NCBI RefSeq assembly: GCF_020623625.1
Contig: NC_060202.1
Coordinates: forward strand, 1,784,404 to 1,848,403
Length of the DNA stretch: 64,000 nucleotides
Source: Saccharomycodes ludwigii
Taxonomy: Eukaryota; Ascomycota; Saccharomycetes; Saccharomycodales; Saccharomycodaceae
Direction of reading: 5' to 3'
The notes beneath the pieces were generated by a model that was given only the letters and a program-made list of their open reading frames with translations, was not told the origin of the DNA and searched no databases. This document shows positions 10,670-20,942 of this stretch, piece by piece (the first letter of the stretch is position 1; the number at the start of each line of letters is the position of its first letter). A program made the translations under genes and the position numbers.

Positions 10670-13600
10670 ATGTCCAAAAATAAACCAACTAATAACGCCA
10701 CTCACAGCCATAATAATACACAAGATAGATCTAAAGTACCGATTTCACATTCTTCTTCTAGGCAAGTGAAAAGATGTTGTAAATGTGGAAAATCCATCAA
10801 TGGTCAGTTAATTAAAGCTTTAGGAGATATATACCACCAAAATTGTTTTACTTGTTACGATTGTGGTACAATATGCAAACCAAAATATTTCCCCTTCGAA
10901 CTACCAGACACTAAAGAGCTTGTCCCTCTTTGTCATTACGATTATTTCAAACGAAACAATTTACTTTGCTATGTTTGTAACGAACCCTTGAGAGGCACTT
11001 TTTATAATGCTTTTGGTAGGTTGTATGATGAAGAGCATTTTTGTTGCAAAATATGTGGTGAAAAATGTAGTTTAAAAACATGTTTTAACTATAATAACAG
11101 CTTATATTGCAAATATCATTACTTGAAATTTTTTTCCAAAAGATGTAAAGGCTGTAAATATCCCATCACAGATCAACACTTTGAGTTTCCCAGAGGTGAT
11201 AAAATTTATAGGTGGCACCCTGAATGTTACGGTATTCATAGGTATTGGCACATAGATCTAGTTCCGGAATCGTTGGCTATTCCTGAGTTACCTATTTTTG
11301 ACCAGTCACAATCAAATAACAATAGTATCCTAAGTTCCAAAGACACAAATCCAAGTCCTAAGGAACTTGAGGTTTACATTAAAAGTTCAACCACTTTAAT
11401 TTTCAAAACATGGACTATATTATACAGATTCGAAGAAGAAACCGCCGCCTGTATTTCTGACATGATCCAATATGCAACTAGCGAGAATAATTTAAAAGGT
11501 GTTAATTCGACTGCATTATTTGTACTTAAAATCGAATGTTTATTTAAAGCATTGGATGCTTTGCAGTCCCTAACCAATTTTGCAACATTAGGTGGCAGAA
11601 TTAAAAACTCTTATTTACACGCTCCGGAAGCTCCTCAGGTAGAGGAAGATGATGACGAAGAAGAAGAAGAAGAAGAAGAAGAAGAAGGAGAAGAAGAAAA
11701 TTATGATGTCAATAAAACTAGAGACAATAATAATGGAAACATTTTACCTAATACTTCCAACAATATGAATGTGAAAAAAAGAAAAGAATCCATTTCACAA
11801 AAATATCGGAAATTCCCAAGAAATTTATCCACAGGCATTATGGTTTATTTACAACTATTAAGAAAATTCAACCCAATTCCAAAAGATAAAGATATGCCCG
11901 TTTCTAAAATTATGACGGTAATTAATGGCCTATCGCATTCGTTAAAATTGCTAATTCGTTACGGATTGTTTAATTCTTTAGAGTACAATATAAAGGTTCA
12001 TTCGACTAACACTTTGAGTAAATTTTTGAGAGAAGTGGAAAAGAATTTAAACTATTCATTAAATTACAAAGATCCGTTTGAATTTATAGATGTGAAACTT
12101 GATGCGACTGATTCCTGCGTGCAATGCGGTAAATATATCCAACAAGAATGTATTAGGTTCCAGAATAAGAGATGGCATATTCAATGTTTTAATTGTAGTT
12201 GTTGTCACAAGCATATAGAAAAGTACGATATTTTAGACGCTGCTTACCTTAAAAATGGCTGCAAAGTTTTATGTGCTCAATGCTCTTTAAACGAACCCGC
12301 ATCTATTTCTGGTTTTAAGCCTGTGACAAGATTATCACAGTTGATTTTTTTATTGAAAATGGCATTGGTGAAAACAAAAACTGTCATGGAAATGAAAATT
12401 AAAGAAAGTAAATTACGCCAAGAAAAAATGTTACTCACAGATAACAAAAATGATGCACATTTCAAAATCAATGTGAGAAATATAGCTCTAAGCTCGCCGG
12501 GGAAAACGTGTGGTGTTATGCAACAAGACTCGTCTTATGTTAGAACGTTAAACGATATTAAAGCACTAAGGGCCAAAAGAAATAGTTTGCGTATATCGCG
12601 TACTGATTCAAAGGTGAAAAAATCGCAACTAGTGGAGACTGCACAAAAAAACAGTGAAGAGAACAAGAGTGCCGACGACTCTTTAGAGATTGAAATATCA
12701 GAGGACACAGAGAATGATTCACCTAAAGACACTACAATGTTCAATAACTCAAAAACATTGACCTTAGATGATATATCGAGGATTGTTGCCGCTGAACAAG
12801 CCAGAGAACTAAGACCCAATGCCTTTAGGCACTTTAATAAACTTAAGGAAATTGATGAAGACGTAAAGTTGCCTACTTTAAACAAAAGTGGTGTATATTA
12901 TTCTGATTTATCCAGTGATCATCTGGTCAAACTACAGCTGATAGCTTTATCTGTAATATGTTGTGGGGATCACCGATTGTATAACAAGGATCAAAAAATT
13001 ATGGATCTAGTATTACAAATTGACAGTAAGAAGTCGACTAATTCCTCACCTGTTACTACTGATGATAATTCCAATGGGTCATCTCCAGTTGATGCAGTAA
13101 ATGGCTTTTGGGGCATTTTTAAACCAAGAAAACCAAAGGACTTGAGAAAAAATACCAATGTATACGGTGCTGTGCATCATGTTTTTGGTGAATCATTGGA
13201 TAGATTAACAGAATACGTTGGTATAGATTCAGATTTGGGAATTGGTTCATCAAGAGTTAAAATACCGCTACTAGTGGATGAAACCATTTCTACTTTGAAA
13301 CAAATGGACATGTCGGTTGAAGGTGTTTTTAGAAAAAATGGGAATATTAAGAGGTTGCGTCTTTTAACAGAAGAAATCAATTCTAATCCAACAACGATGC
13401 CAGATTTGTCCAAAGAGAACGCGGTCCAATTATCGGCTTTACTGAAGAAATTTTTAAGAGAGTTACCAGATCCTTTATTGACGTTTAGCTTATATGATTT
13501 GTGGATAAAAATTCCAACGGTAGAACCTGTTTTGTATAGAAACATATTTTATGCCACTGTGTATGCTTTGTTACCAAAATTTAATCGAAATGTTTCAGAG

Positions 13601-14038
13601 GTTTTGTTTTCGTTTTTAAGTTGGGTATCATCCTTTTCCCATTTGGACGATCACATCGGCTCCAAAATGGATATCCATAATCTCTCTACTGTTATCACAC
13701 CAAATATTTTGTATGCAAAAAGTAAGCTGGATGCGTATACACTGACAAATTACAGTTCTGCAGCAATGAAAAATAATGGGGAATCATACTTTTTAGCTAT
13801 TGAAGCGGTAGATTATCTAATTACACATAATGAAGATTTGGCTATGGTTCCGAAATTTATGATCAATTTGTTAAACGGAGTTGTAAAAAATAATTGGAAT
13901 GATTTTGAGCAGATATATGCGTTCGTAGAAAGTAATTATGCTTTAATAGACTTTACCGAATTTAACTTTAGTGAAAAGATTTTGGCGCAAGGAGTTACAT
14001 CACAAGTTAAAGTGGAGCAGGTGAAAATCAACGAATAG
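10670..14038 (+). CDS. LRG1: LIM-RhoGAP protein, Rho1 GTPase-activating protein
   Basis: A 1122-aa protein from the first in-frame ATG; the 22 upstream open codons begin with TTG and are excluded. It has the Lrg1 layout. Two adjacent LIM zinc domains lie near the N-terminus (CCKCGKSI from about residue 36; CYVCNEPL from about 100, then KRCKGC). A third isolated LIM starts near residue 482 (CVQCGKYI...CFNCSCCHKHI). A C-terminal RhoGAP domain covers about 860-1060, with the arginine finger Arg888 in GVFRKNGN and the conserved SALLKKFLRELP and MDIHNLSTVITPN segments. The segment TLTLDDISRIVAAEQARELRPN is conserved in Lrg1. In S. cerevisiae Lrg1 turns off Rho1 at the cell surface, limiting glucan synthesis and wall-integrity signalling. 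A poly-Glu run (about residues 328-345) and the middle linker are low complexity. S. cerevisiae LRG1 is about 1017 aa, so the linkers are longer here. Confidence 0.96.
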   Translation: MSKNKPTNNATHSHNNTQDRSKVPISHSSSRQVKRCCKCGKSINGQLIKALGDIYHQNCFTCYDCGTICKPKYFPFELPDTKELVPLCHYDYFKRNNLLCYVCNEPLRGTFYNAFGRLYDEEHFCCKICGEKCSLKTCFNYNNSLYCKYHYLKFFSKRCKGCKYPITDQHFEFPRGDKIYRWHPECYGIHRYWHIDLVPESLAIPELPIFDQSQSNNNSILSSKDTNPSPKELEVYIKSSTTLIFKTWTILYRFEEETAACISDMIQYATSENNLKGVNSTALFVLKIECLFKALDALQSLTNFATLGGRIKNSYLHAPEAPQVEEDDDEEEEEEEEEEGEEENYDVNKTRDNNNGNILPNTSNNMNVKKRKESISQKYRKFPRNLSTGIMVYLQLLRKFNPIPKDKDMPVSKIMTVINGLSHSLKLLIRYGLFNSLEYNIKVHSTNTLSKFLREVEKNLNYSLNYKDPFEFIDVKLDATDSCVQCGKYIQQECIRFQNKRWHIQCFNCSCCHKHIEKYDILDAAYLKNGCKVLCAQCSLNEPASISGFKPVTRLSQLIFLLKMALVKTKTVMEMKIKESKLRQEKMLLTDNKNDAHFKINVRNIALSSPGKTCGVMQQDSSYVRTLNDIKALRAKRNSLRISRTDSKVKKSQLVETAQKNSEENKSADDSLEIEISEDTENDSPKDTTMFNNSKTLTLDDISRIVAAEQARELRPNAFRHFNKLKEIDEDVKLPTLNKSGVYYSDLSSDHLVKLQLIALSVICCGDHRLYNKDQKIMDLVLQIDSKKSTNSSPVTTDDNSNGSSPVDAVNGFWGIFKPRKPKDLRKNTNVYGAVHHVFGESLDRLTEYVGIDSDLGIGSSRVKIPLLVDETISTLKQMDMSVEGVFRKNGNIKRLRLLTEEINSNPTTMPDLSKENAVQLSALLKKFLRELPDPLLTFSLYDLWIKIPTVEPVLYRNIFYATVYALLPKFNRNVSEVLFSFLSWVSSFSHLDDHIGSKMDIHNLSTVITPNILYAKSKLDAYTLTNYSSAAMKNNGESYFLAIEAVDYLITHNEDLAMVPKFMINLLNGVVKNNWNDFEQIYAFVESNYALIDFTEFNFSEKILAQGVTSQVKVEQVKINE

Positions 14039-14157
14039 TTATTTTGGCTTAACAAATGTACGGAATCTTATAGTATACTTAGCATGAAGTATTTCGAAAA
14101 TACACCCGCTCCGTTTTAAGTGTATAATATAATAATAATTATTTTTATTTTTATTTT

Positions 14158-14195
<38 letters not shown>

Positions 14196-14258
14196 CTTAT
14201 ACTTTGAAAACAATAGTTTATACAACATATATATTTAAAAAATGAAATCATATACTAA
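14039..14258. other. convergent 3' region of LRG1/ZWF1 with T35 tract
   Basis: A 220-bp gap between convergent genes. A run of 35 T (14161-14195) preceded by TTTTTA units probably serves 3'-end formation. The minus-strand Lys-rich frame across it is only the homopolymer. Confidence 0.7.
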
Positions 14259-15770
14259 TCAAATCTTTGATGGTCTAGTGACAGGCCACTGGTAATCCTG
14301 TCTTTTTTCAAAGATATAACCATGCTTAGACAAATACTTTGACAAGCCTGAAGGGCCTCTAGTCCCGTATGGATATATCTCAGGAGCAGGACCATTTGGA
14401 TTTTCCAAATAATTCAATAAAGGTGTAAACAATGCCCAACTAACTTCCAATTCGTCATCTCTAACAAAGTTTGAGTGATCATCCAATAGAACGTCTCTGA
14501 TTAAAGATTCATAAGCTTCTGGAATCCAAAAGTCTTGATATCTTCTGGCATAGGTCAAATCCAAATCAGTAATTTGGGTGGAGTTTGAAAAACCTGGTGT
14601 TTTCATGTTACATTTCAAGTAAATGGCTTCGTCGGGTTGAACTCTAATAACCAATTCATTGCTTGGAATATCATTGAAAACACCGGATGGAACTGCTTTG
14701 AACTGTATTCTAATCTCCACTTTACCCTCATTCAGAGCTTTACCTGCCTTCATAATTATAGGAACACCATCCCAGCGTTCATTTTGGATATTAAAAGTTA
14801 AAGCAGCAAAAGTTATACACTTGGAACCTTCACTAACGGTTTCATCATCTAAATAACTTGGTTTGGTGCCGTCCAAAGAACGACCATATTGACCTATTAT
14901 TATATCTTTTTGATTTATAGGGGCAAAAGCCTTTAAAACCTTTACCTTTTCATCACGAACGCTTTCTGGATCAAAGGAAACAGGTCTTTCCATTGTCAAT
15001 AGCGTCAATATTTGCAACAAATGATTCTGCATAACATCTCTAATAATGCCTATTTTGTCAAAATAACCACCACGACCTTCAGTACCGAATGGTTCCTTAA
15101 AAGTTAATTGAATGCATTTGATATTTTCTCTATTCCACCCAGCGTTAAAAACAGTATTCCCAAATCTGAACACTAACAAATTTTTAACCATTTCTTTACC
15201 TAAATAATGATCGATTCTAAAAATCTCATCTTCTGGGAACAAAGGAGCCAATTCCTCTTGCAATTCCCTAGCAGATTCCAAATCATGGCCAAATGGTTTT
15301 TCAACAACAATTCTACAAACACCATTCTCTGGATATATATTCTTTTTGATTCTAGAAGCAACAGTAATGAAAACACTTGGTGGCAATGCCAAGTAATAAA
15401 CACGGTGCGGTTGTTGGGCCCCTTTTTCAAATTTTTCGATTTCACCCTTTAAAGATTGATAGCCCTCGTCTGAATCATATTGACCAGAAACATAGGAGAT
15501 CTTGGACAAAAACTTTTCAACTTTTTCATTATCCTTATCCCCATGAATTTTTTTGAGAAATGGCTTTATTCTAGATCTTAGGCTTTCATCATCCAATTTA
15601 GAACGAGCATAACCAAATATTTTTGTAGATTCATCCAAGTAGCCCTCTCTGTACAATCCAAATAGGGCAGGAAAAGTCTTTTTTTTACTTAAATCACCAC
15701 TAGCTCCAAAAACGGTTATAACTGTATTTTTTTCAAACTTTATTGGGCTTTTGCCGACGCTATGAGACAT
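14259..15770 (-). CDS. ZWF1: glucose-6-phosphate 1-dehydrogenase
   Basis: A 503-aa protein, family length (S. cerevisiae Zwf1 is 505). It catalyses the first step of the oxidative pentose phosphate pathway, glucose-6-phosphate to 6-phosphogluconolactone, making cytosolic NADPH. Visible motifs are the NADP-binding FGASGDLSKKK (residues 21-31), EKPFGHD (157-163) and the catalytic/substrate motif RIDHYLGK (185-192) with its His. The gene is complete with no frame breaks. It lies downstream of NAR1 on the same strand, as in S. cerevisiae, and converges with LRG1. The ATG at 15770 follows a poly-T/A leader; the ~1-kb upstream spacer contains a long TA run at about 15990-16012 that could serve as TATA. 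Confidence 0.98.
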   Translation of the reverse strand: MSHSVGKSPIKFEKNTVITVFGASGDLSKKKTFPALFGLYREGYLDESTKIFGYARSKLDDESLRSRIKPFLKKIHGDKDNEKVEKFLSKISYVSGQYDSDEGYQSLKGEIEKFEKGAQQPHRVYYLALPPSVFITVASRIKKNIYPENGVCRIVVEKPFGHDLESARELQEELAPLFPEDEIFRIDHYLGKEMVKNLLVFRFGNTVFNAGWNRENIKCIQLTFKEPFGTEGRGGYFDKIGIIRDVMQNHLLQILTLLTMERPVSFDPESVRDEKVKVLKAFAPINQKDIIIGQYGRSLDGTKPSYLDDETVSEGSKCITFAALTFNIQNERWDGVPIIMKAGKALNEGKVEIRIQFKAVPSGVFNDIPSNELVIRVQPDEAIYLKCNMKTPGFSNSTQITDLDLTYARRYQDFWIPEAYESLIRDVLLDDHSNFVRDDELEVSWALFTPLLNYLENPNGPAPEIYPYGTRGPSGLSKYLSKHGYIFEKRQDYQWPVTRPSKI

Positions 15771-16819
15771 TTTTTTTTTTTTTTTATTATTATTATTATT
15801 ACTATTATATTGTATTCGACCAAATTGTTTTATTTACACAGAAAAAAAAAATCTTATGATAGTCTGAGTGCTTTTTCTTTAACAAAGGGGAAATGTCCGA
15901 TTATAAGGAAGTTGTGAATCTGTTATAATGTATTTATTTACATTTCTATTTTCATTTTTTCTTAAAAAAAAAAGCTATGATCGTTGTTGATATATATATA
16001 TAAATATATAAATATGTGAGACAAACGAAGGGGAGCGAGGAGATGTTATTGCTTACTAAAAGATTTTTATTTGGTTTTTTTTTTTTTTTACACATTTTTT
16101 AAAAAATAGTTAATTAAAATGGTGGTTTCTTTAGAAAAAGGCGTAGTATAGCCATTACATATATACAAATTTCGAATAATATATATAAATTATTTTTTTT
16201 TTTTTTTTTTTTTTTTTTTGTTTTTCCCCTTTCTTGCATTTTTCTCTACGCAGTTTATTAGAAATGAATTCTTTGTAGGTGGGGGAGGGGGGCGAGAAGT
16301 GAAGGAAAATACTTTTTTGGTAATGTAGAAAAAGAACGATTGACACCCGACAAATTCAACGGGAGTCGCCCGCTCGTTAAAAAGGGAAAAAAAAAAAATT
16401 GTAGATTTATCATTTGCTACGTCGTATTTAACAAGTTATAGTGGCAATGCCTCTCTCTCTCTCTCCCCGCAGAAACATCAGCTTGGTCATCTTAGACGGA
16501 TGTTTTGTAACCTGCTGTTATCCATTAGGCCCTTTTTTTTTATATACGTTATTGACATAATCGGATCACTGCCTTCCGAATAAAGCTATTCAAGGGATAG
16601 AAATAGTCACAGGGTGCACTTTTTTTAATTTTATTTTAATGTTTTTATTACTAATATTGCCACAAACTTTATGTCATATACAAAAAAATATGTATCACTA
16701 ATAATAATATATTAAAGCAAACGAGTAAAAGAGAAATAAATAGATATATATATATATATATATATATATGTAAAACTTTATGATCCAGTGTACAAATACA
16801 CTAAATTAACTAACACACC
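15771..16819. other. ZWF1 promoter region
   Basis: A 1.05-kb spacer between NAR1's 3' end and ZWF1. It has TA runs (15990-16012, 16743-16768), T tracts, a CT microsatellite (16450-16466), and a less AT-rich stretch at about 16340-16620 that is a likely site for activator binding. No ORF or RNA gene is recognised. Confidence 0.6.
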
Positions 16820-18352
16820 TCACCATTTAGAGGCAACATCAAGAGGGTTAGCATTCAGGTTATTGTTATCACTGGAAATATCACCAACATCCTTACTATC
16901 TTTAACAGATTTAAAAGTGTACTCATAATAGGCATGTTTATCATGTTTGTTAATATCATCCTTGACTATCAAAGGCAGGTTTTTCAACTGTTCTTCATAC
17001 CTTTTATTTAATTCCTTAATATATAATGTACGTCTTTTTGCATTATTATCTGTTTGTTCCGGGAATATTAAACCACCTCCATTAATGCAGCCGCTAGGGC
17101 ACGCCATTACTTCTATAAAATCTGATTTGAAAGGATCCACTTTAACGCCAGAGGTTGCAGTGTTTGTTGTAGTCCCCTTCAATCTATTCAAACGCGTATT
17201 CAATTTAACTAATTTCTTGTTGATCTTATTGGCAGGACTTTTCAAGGTGAATTTCCGAACCATGTTTTGGATATTTCTAAATCCGTATAATTCGCAGCTA
17301 CATTTTACAATTTCCCCATTTTTCATGAGCCTATACTCTTTTATGTCATTATTTTTCCCATGAACAGTTTCTATAGAATACAGCTCATCGCTAGTGTTAT
17401 TCTCTGTGTATTTTTTGAACTCATGTAAAATGTACTGGTAGGCATAACCACCACTACTACTGCCCTCGTTGCTACACCAACTTCGAACCGGATCAGAAAA
17501 AACTTTTAACATGCTGGGATTGAATTTTTTATAAAAGACCTCCGCGTCCTTGTCTAAAACTACAGGATAAGCGTTAAAGTCTATATTTAAGTCTGCAAAC
17601 ATATTGACAACCTCTTTTGGTGTTATAACGCAATCAACTTCATTCTCGCCGTCCTCTCTAGAAGCCTCTAACTTCTTATCAAAGCAGGGCATAATGCTTA
17701 AATGATATATTTTATTTGAACGCAATCCGTTTTTTAACACTGATCCAGTAATCTGTTGCGGCGATTTCACGTTTAGTAAATGAGGTAAAAGAGTAGGATT
17801 TGTCTTTTCGCAATATAAAACAAACCCAGGACATACTGACGATAATTTGGGTAACGCTCCAGTCGGTGTTGCACATTTGTCTAATTTATCTATCATTTGC
17901 TCTATCGCTATTTCTCTTCCGATTTGAGTGCCAACAATATATGTAGCTCCGAATTTTTCATGCATTATAGTTAAAAATATTTTATCAAATTCGCTGACGG
18001 TAATGTCATTGAAATATTTACTTAATGAGATTCTGCACTGAGGTGAAATACTGACAGCCAAAATTCTATCCTGATTTTTTATGCTATTTTCATTCATCCA
18101 AGAATCTAAAAACACTTTCGCACTTTGTTTGCTTAATAACAATTCTTCTGAGGATGTAATACAACCTGAACATGCTAAACAATCCTGCAAGGAAATGGAA
18201 ACTTTCTCCAAATCCACATCTTCTTTTCCGACTTCTAATTCATTATCTTTTGTCTTTTCTATCTGAGTTTGTTTATTTTTTATGGGCTTTATGCATGCTG
18301 TCCCAGGAGATATGAAATCATTTAAATCTTCTTCAGATAAAATCGCACTCAT
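16820..18352 (-). CDS. NAR1: cytosolic Fe-S cluster assembly protein Nar1
   Basis: A 510-aa protein related to iron-only hydrogenases; S. cerevisiae Nar1 is about 491. It works in the CIA machinery, passing 4Fe-4S clusters from the Cfd1-Nbp35 scaffold to the Cia1-Cia2-Met18 targeting complex. Visible cluster ligands are Cys20, then Cys58, Cys61 and Cys64 (DCLACSGC) for the N-terminal cluster. For the buried cluster they are the Cys in SSVCPGF, the Cys in IMPCFDKK, and Cys418/Cys422 in ACPSGCINGGG. The protein ends in Trp (ASKW), in keeping with the terminal Trp used by Nar1 for docking to the targeting complex. The N-terminus MSAILSEEDLNDFISP matches the family, supporting the start at 18352. 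NAR1 next to ZWF1 on the same strand is conserved with S. cerevisiae. Confidence 0.97.
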   Translation of the reverse strand: MSAILSEEDLNDFISPGTACIKPIKNKQTQIEKTKDNELEVGKEDVDLEKVSISLQDCLACSGCITSSEELLLSKQSAKVFLDSWMNENSIKNQDRILAVSISPQCRISLSKYFNDITVSEFDKIFLTIMHEKFGATYIVGTQIGREIAIEQMIDKLDKCATPTGALPKLSSVCPGFVLYCEKTNPTLLPHLLNVKSPQQITGSVLKNGLRSNKIYHLSIMPCFDKKLEASREDGENEVDCVITPKEVVNMFADLNIDFNAYPVVLDKDAEVFYKKFNPSMLKVFSDPVRSWCSNEGSSSGGYAYQYILHEFKKYTENNTSDELYSIETVHGKNNDIKEYRLMKNGEIVKCSCELYGFRNIQNMVRKFTLKSPANKINKKLVKLNTRLNRLKGTTTNTATSGVKVDPFKSDFIEVMACPSGCINGGGLIFPEQTDNNAKRRTLYIKELNKRYEEQLKNLPLIVKDDINKHDKHAYYEYTFKSVKDSKDVGDISSDNNNLNANPLDVASKW

Positions 18353-18571
18353 TTTGTTGTATGCAAAAGAGTCTTCTTCTTTTTAAAAAAACTTTGCTAT
18401 ACTTTTTCGTTATTTTTTTTAAGAGAAAAGAAAAAAAAAAAAAAAAAAAAAAAAAAAGAAAAGAAAAAAGAAAAAGACTAATATTATATATAATAAAATA
18501 TTATTTTATAGTTTAATTAGTAATCATCTACAAAAGTTAATCATTTCTTTTTTTCTTTTCTTTTTTTCTTT

Positions 18572-18618
<47 letters not shown>

Positions 18619-18880
18619 CAAATAAAAAAAAAGGCAATTAATCCATAGCAAAACATCCGTAACTCTACATCCGTTTATCCGTTCAAGATGAATAAAAGAA
18701 AGAAAAAATTTAGCACAAACCTTTCAAGAATCAAATTGATAAAATAGAATTTTTTTTTTTTTTTTAATATAAATAGTGAAAAAAATACACAACTTTTAAA
18801 TACATTTCAACTGTCTAAAACATATAAATAATAGGAAAAAGGAAAAGGGAAAAGAAAAAAAAAAAAAAAAAAAACTCTTC
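18353..18880. other. NAR1 promoter / phosphatase 3' spacer, long homopolymers
   Basis: A 528-bp spacer with an A27 run (18431-18457) and a T45 run (18574-18618) about 115 bp apart, together able to pair as a hairpin. It lies where the conserved block gives way to accessory genes. No ORF is seen. Confidence 0.75.
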
Positions 18881-20368
18881 TCAGAAGAACAAGGCGTTAA
18901 CTAAGCCAAGCAATAGTGCAGATAAAGAAGTGTTGATAACATTACCTCCGTTGGCTGATTTGGATGCTGAGCCAATAGTTGAACTCTCATTGGCACCAGA
19001 AGTAGCAGAAACATATTGACTGCTAGAAGCAGTAGCATTAGCTCCTCTAGTATTGGTAGCTGTAGTAGAGTTAATATAAGCTGAAGAGTTGGCTTGCTTG
19101 AAGCTAACAGTAGCCAAAGTAACAGCATTTGTAACACCACCGATAGAAACAGTAGTTGTGGTAGGTGTGAAATAACTAGCAGAAACTTGTTCTTCGAATG
19201 TAGACTTCCAAGTATCAACAATTGTTGGCAAGACACCCTTCCCATTCATGTTAACAGCAGAAACATTTGGTGCTGGCAAGTCAAGTTGGTCGTCTAACAA
19301 ATACCCAACATAAGTGTCATTATTCAACTTGTAAGTGGTATCAACTTCCTTGTTGCTAATACCGGCAGCCTCAGCAACCAAACTGAAAATATTAGCGTCA
19401 ACATCGTTCCTTCCTAGACAGTACAAATCCCAGTTGGCTTCAACAGTAGCAATTTGAGAATAATGGTCGTAAAAAGTGTCATCATTAGTACCTTTCAACT
19501 CATCTGGAATAACACCACCCAATAAAACACTGAAAACGGTATTTTGCATACCATAATTTTCATTTTCGTCAAAAGTAAGCAAAATCAATGTGTCGTTCAT
19601 GAAATATTCATTTTCTAACAATGGTTCCAAGAAAGTTCTGGTCCAGTTACCAGCATACTTAATGGTGGTATCGTGACCATCATTTAACATGTTAGGTGTC
19701 CAAATCATGTATTGAGGCAACTTTTGTTCTTCCAAATCCTTGGTGAATTCAGTTTGGTTCTTAATCAAGGATAATCTGGTGGAATTTGAAGTAACAGATT
19801 CATACAACATCAATGGGTTATGTTTTCTAACGTAATCATTGGCAAATGTGACTTGGTTTGAATAGTTGAAACCTTGGAAACCAGAGAACGGAATGTCTTC
19901 TTGGTACTCAGCCCAGGAAATACCACCTTCATCCAACAAATCAGCAATGGTGGAGACATTCTTTGGTAAAGAGATAAATCTATCATCATTTAAAGAAAAG
20001 TAATCACCACCAACAGAGGCCATATAGTTTGGCTCAGAGGGATGGGTCAAAGCCCAGTAGTTTGTCAAGGTGATACCTTGTTCAGCCAACCAGTTCAAGT
20101 CATCGTTGTCAGCAGCTTTATCATAATCCGTGTTTTCCAACCAGATAACCATAAACCTATTGAATGCCTTACCTTCAACATTAGTAGTCCATTGCAAGGA
20201 AGTGCTGTTGGATGCCAATTGGGCAATGTCAGTGGCAGATGGTTCATAGGTGCTGTAGGTACGAGGATCGTAGGAGGCAGTGGAAGATGTTGTGGCATTA
20301 TCGGCGTTTACGTACTCAATGAGAGCGAAAGCAGCGGCAATAAAGGTGGCTAAATTTTTGAAAATCAT
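18881..20368 (-). CDS. secreted GPI-type acid phosphatase/phosphoesterase (PF04185-like)
   Basis: A 495-aa secretory protein. Residues 1-22 (MIFKNLATFIAAAFALIEYVNA) form a signal peptide. The body carries phosphoesterase-family motifs seen in fungal phosphate-repressible acid phosphatases: VIWLENTDY (74-82), THPSEPNYMASVGGD (108-122), NDGHD (229-233) and TFDENENYG (265-273). Many NxS/T sequons fit heavy N-glycosylation. From about residue 420 the chain is Ser/Thr/Ala-rich and ends in a hydrophobic tail (INTSLSALLLGLVNALFF) after a Gly/Asn stretch, as in GPI-anchored wall proteins. It probably releases phosphate from organic phosphates in the periplasm or wall. It is not the histidine acid phosphatase (PHO5) type. 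The upstream spacer carries CACGTG boxes consistent with phosphate control. The overlapping frames on both strands are shadows. Confidence 0.85.
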   Translation of the reverse strand: MIFKNLATFIAAAFALIEYVNADNATTSSTASYDPRTYSTYEPSATDIAQLASNSTSLQWTTNVEGKAFNRFMVIWLENTDYDKAADNDDLNWLAEQGITLTNYWALTHPSEPNYMASVGGDYFSLNDDRFISLPKNVSTIADLLDEGGISWAEYQEDIPFSGFQGFNYSNQVTFANDYVRKHNPLMLYESVTSNSTRLSLIKNQTEFTKDLEEQKLPQYMIWTPNMLNDGHDTTIKYAGNWTRTFLEPLLENEYFMNDTLILLTFDENENYGMQNTVFSVLLGGVIPDELKGTNDDTFYDHYSQIATVEANWDLYCLGRNDVDANIFSLVAEAAGISNKEVDTTYKLNNDTYVGYLLDDQLDLPAPNVSAVNMNGKGVLPTIVDTWKSTFEEQVSASYFTPTTTTVSIGGVTNAVTLATVSFKQANSSAYINSTTATNTRGANATASSSQYVSATSGANESSTIGSASKSANGGNVINTSLSALLLGLVNALFF

Positions 20369-20533
20369 TGTATATTGTTGTGTCTGTAATTCCTTTTTCC
20401 CTCTTCTGTTCTAATGATGTAGATATGTGTCCTGTCGAATGCTAATATCTAATTTATGCTGTAATTTGAATAAAAAAAAAAGTTCCAAGAGTCACGTACT
20501 GGTTCTAACTTTCCTAAATGATTAATTGGTTTC

Positions 20534-20551
20534 ATATATATATATATATAT
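20534..20551 (-). promoter_or_regulatory. TATA-like run, phosphatase
   Basis: An (AT)9 run about 170 bp upstream of the phosphatase ATG. It is the best TATA candidate for that gene. Confidence 0.45.
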
Positions 20552-20640
20552 CTTTACGCTCTTTAGAAAAAAAAATATTGGCAACATTGAAAACGTCTGT
20601 TATGTGATAACATTAAACTTAAGGTAATTGCTAACAGTCG

Positions 20641-20646
20641 CACGTG
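20641..20646. promoter_or_regulatory. CACGTG box 1
   Basis: CACGTG within GCACGTGC, 273 bp upstream of the phosphatase ATG. The hexamer is the known core of Pho4 and Cbf1 sites in yeasts; assignment to Pho4 rests on the neighbouring gene's function. Confidence 0.5.
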
Positions 20647-20700
20647 CACCTGTGTAATTTCCTGGATAACTAATATGTGATAAGTGCCTAATTAAAGTCA

Positions 20701-20706
20701 CACGTG
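20701..20706. promoter_or_regulatory. CACGTG box 2
   Basis: CACGTG in CACACGTGT-like context, 60 bp from box 1 and 333 bp upstream of the phosphatase ATG. Confidence 0.5.
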
Positions 20707-20936
20707 TATCGTCAAAGAAATAATTTTAGAGCACACAGATAAATCTGTATATTTTTAATGGTAATACAGTTTGAATTATTTGCTGCTTTTTTAATTGGAA
20801 AATAATTTAGAAAAAATTTTGTAGGCCAGATAACTATGGAAATAAATGAAACGTCTCAAATCATTAATTAAAAAAACATGCATAAAATATTCATTTTCTT
20901 CAGCGTGATTAATATTTATTAAATTTTAGCTCTTCG

Positions 20937-20942
20937 CACGTG
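20937..20942. promoter_or_regulatory. CACGTG box 3 in CGCACGTGTGCG
   Basis: CACGTG centred in a near-perfect 12-bp palindrome, between the two divergent genes. Confidence 0.4.
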
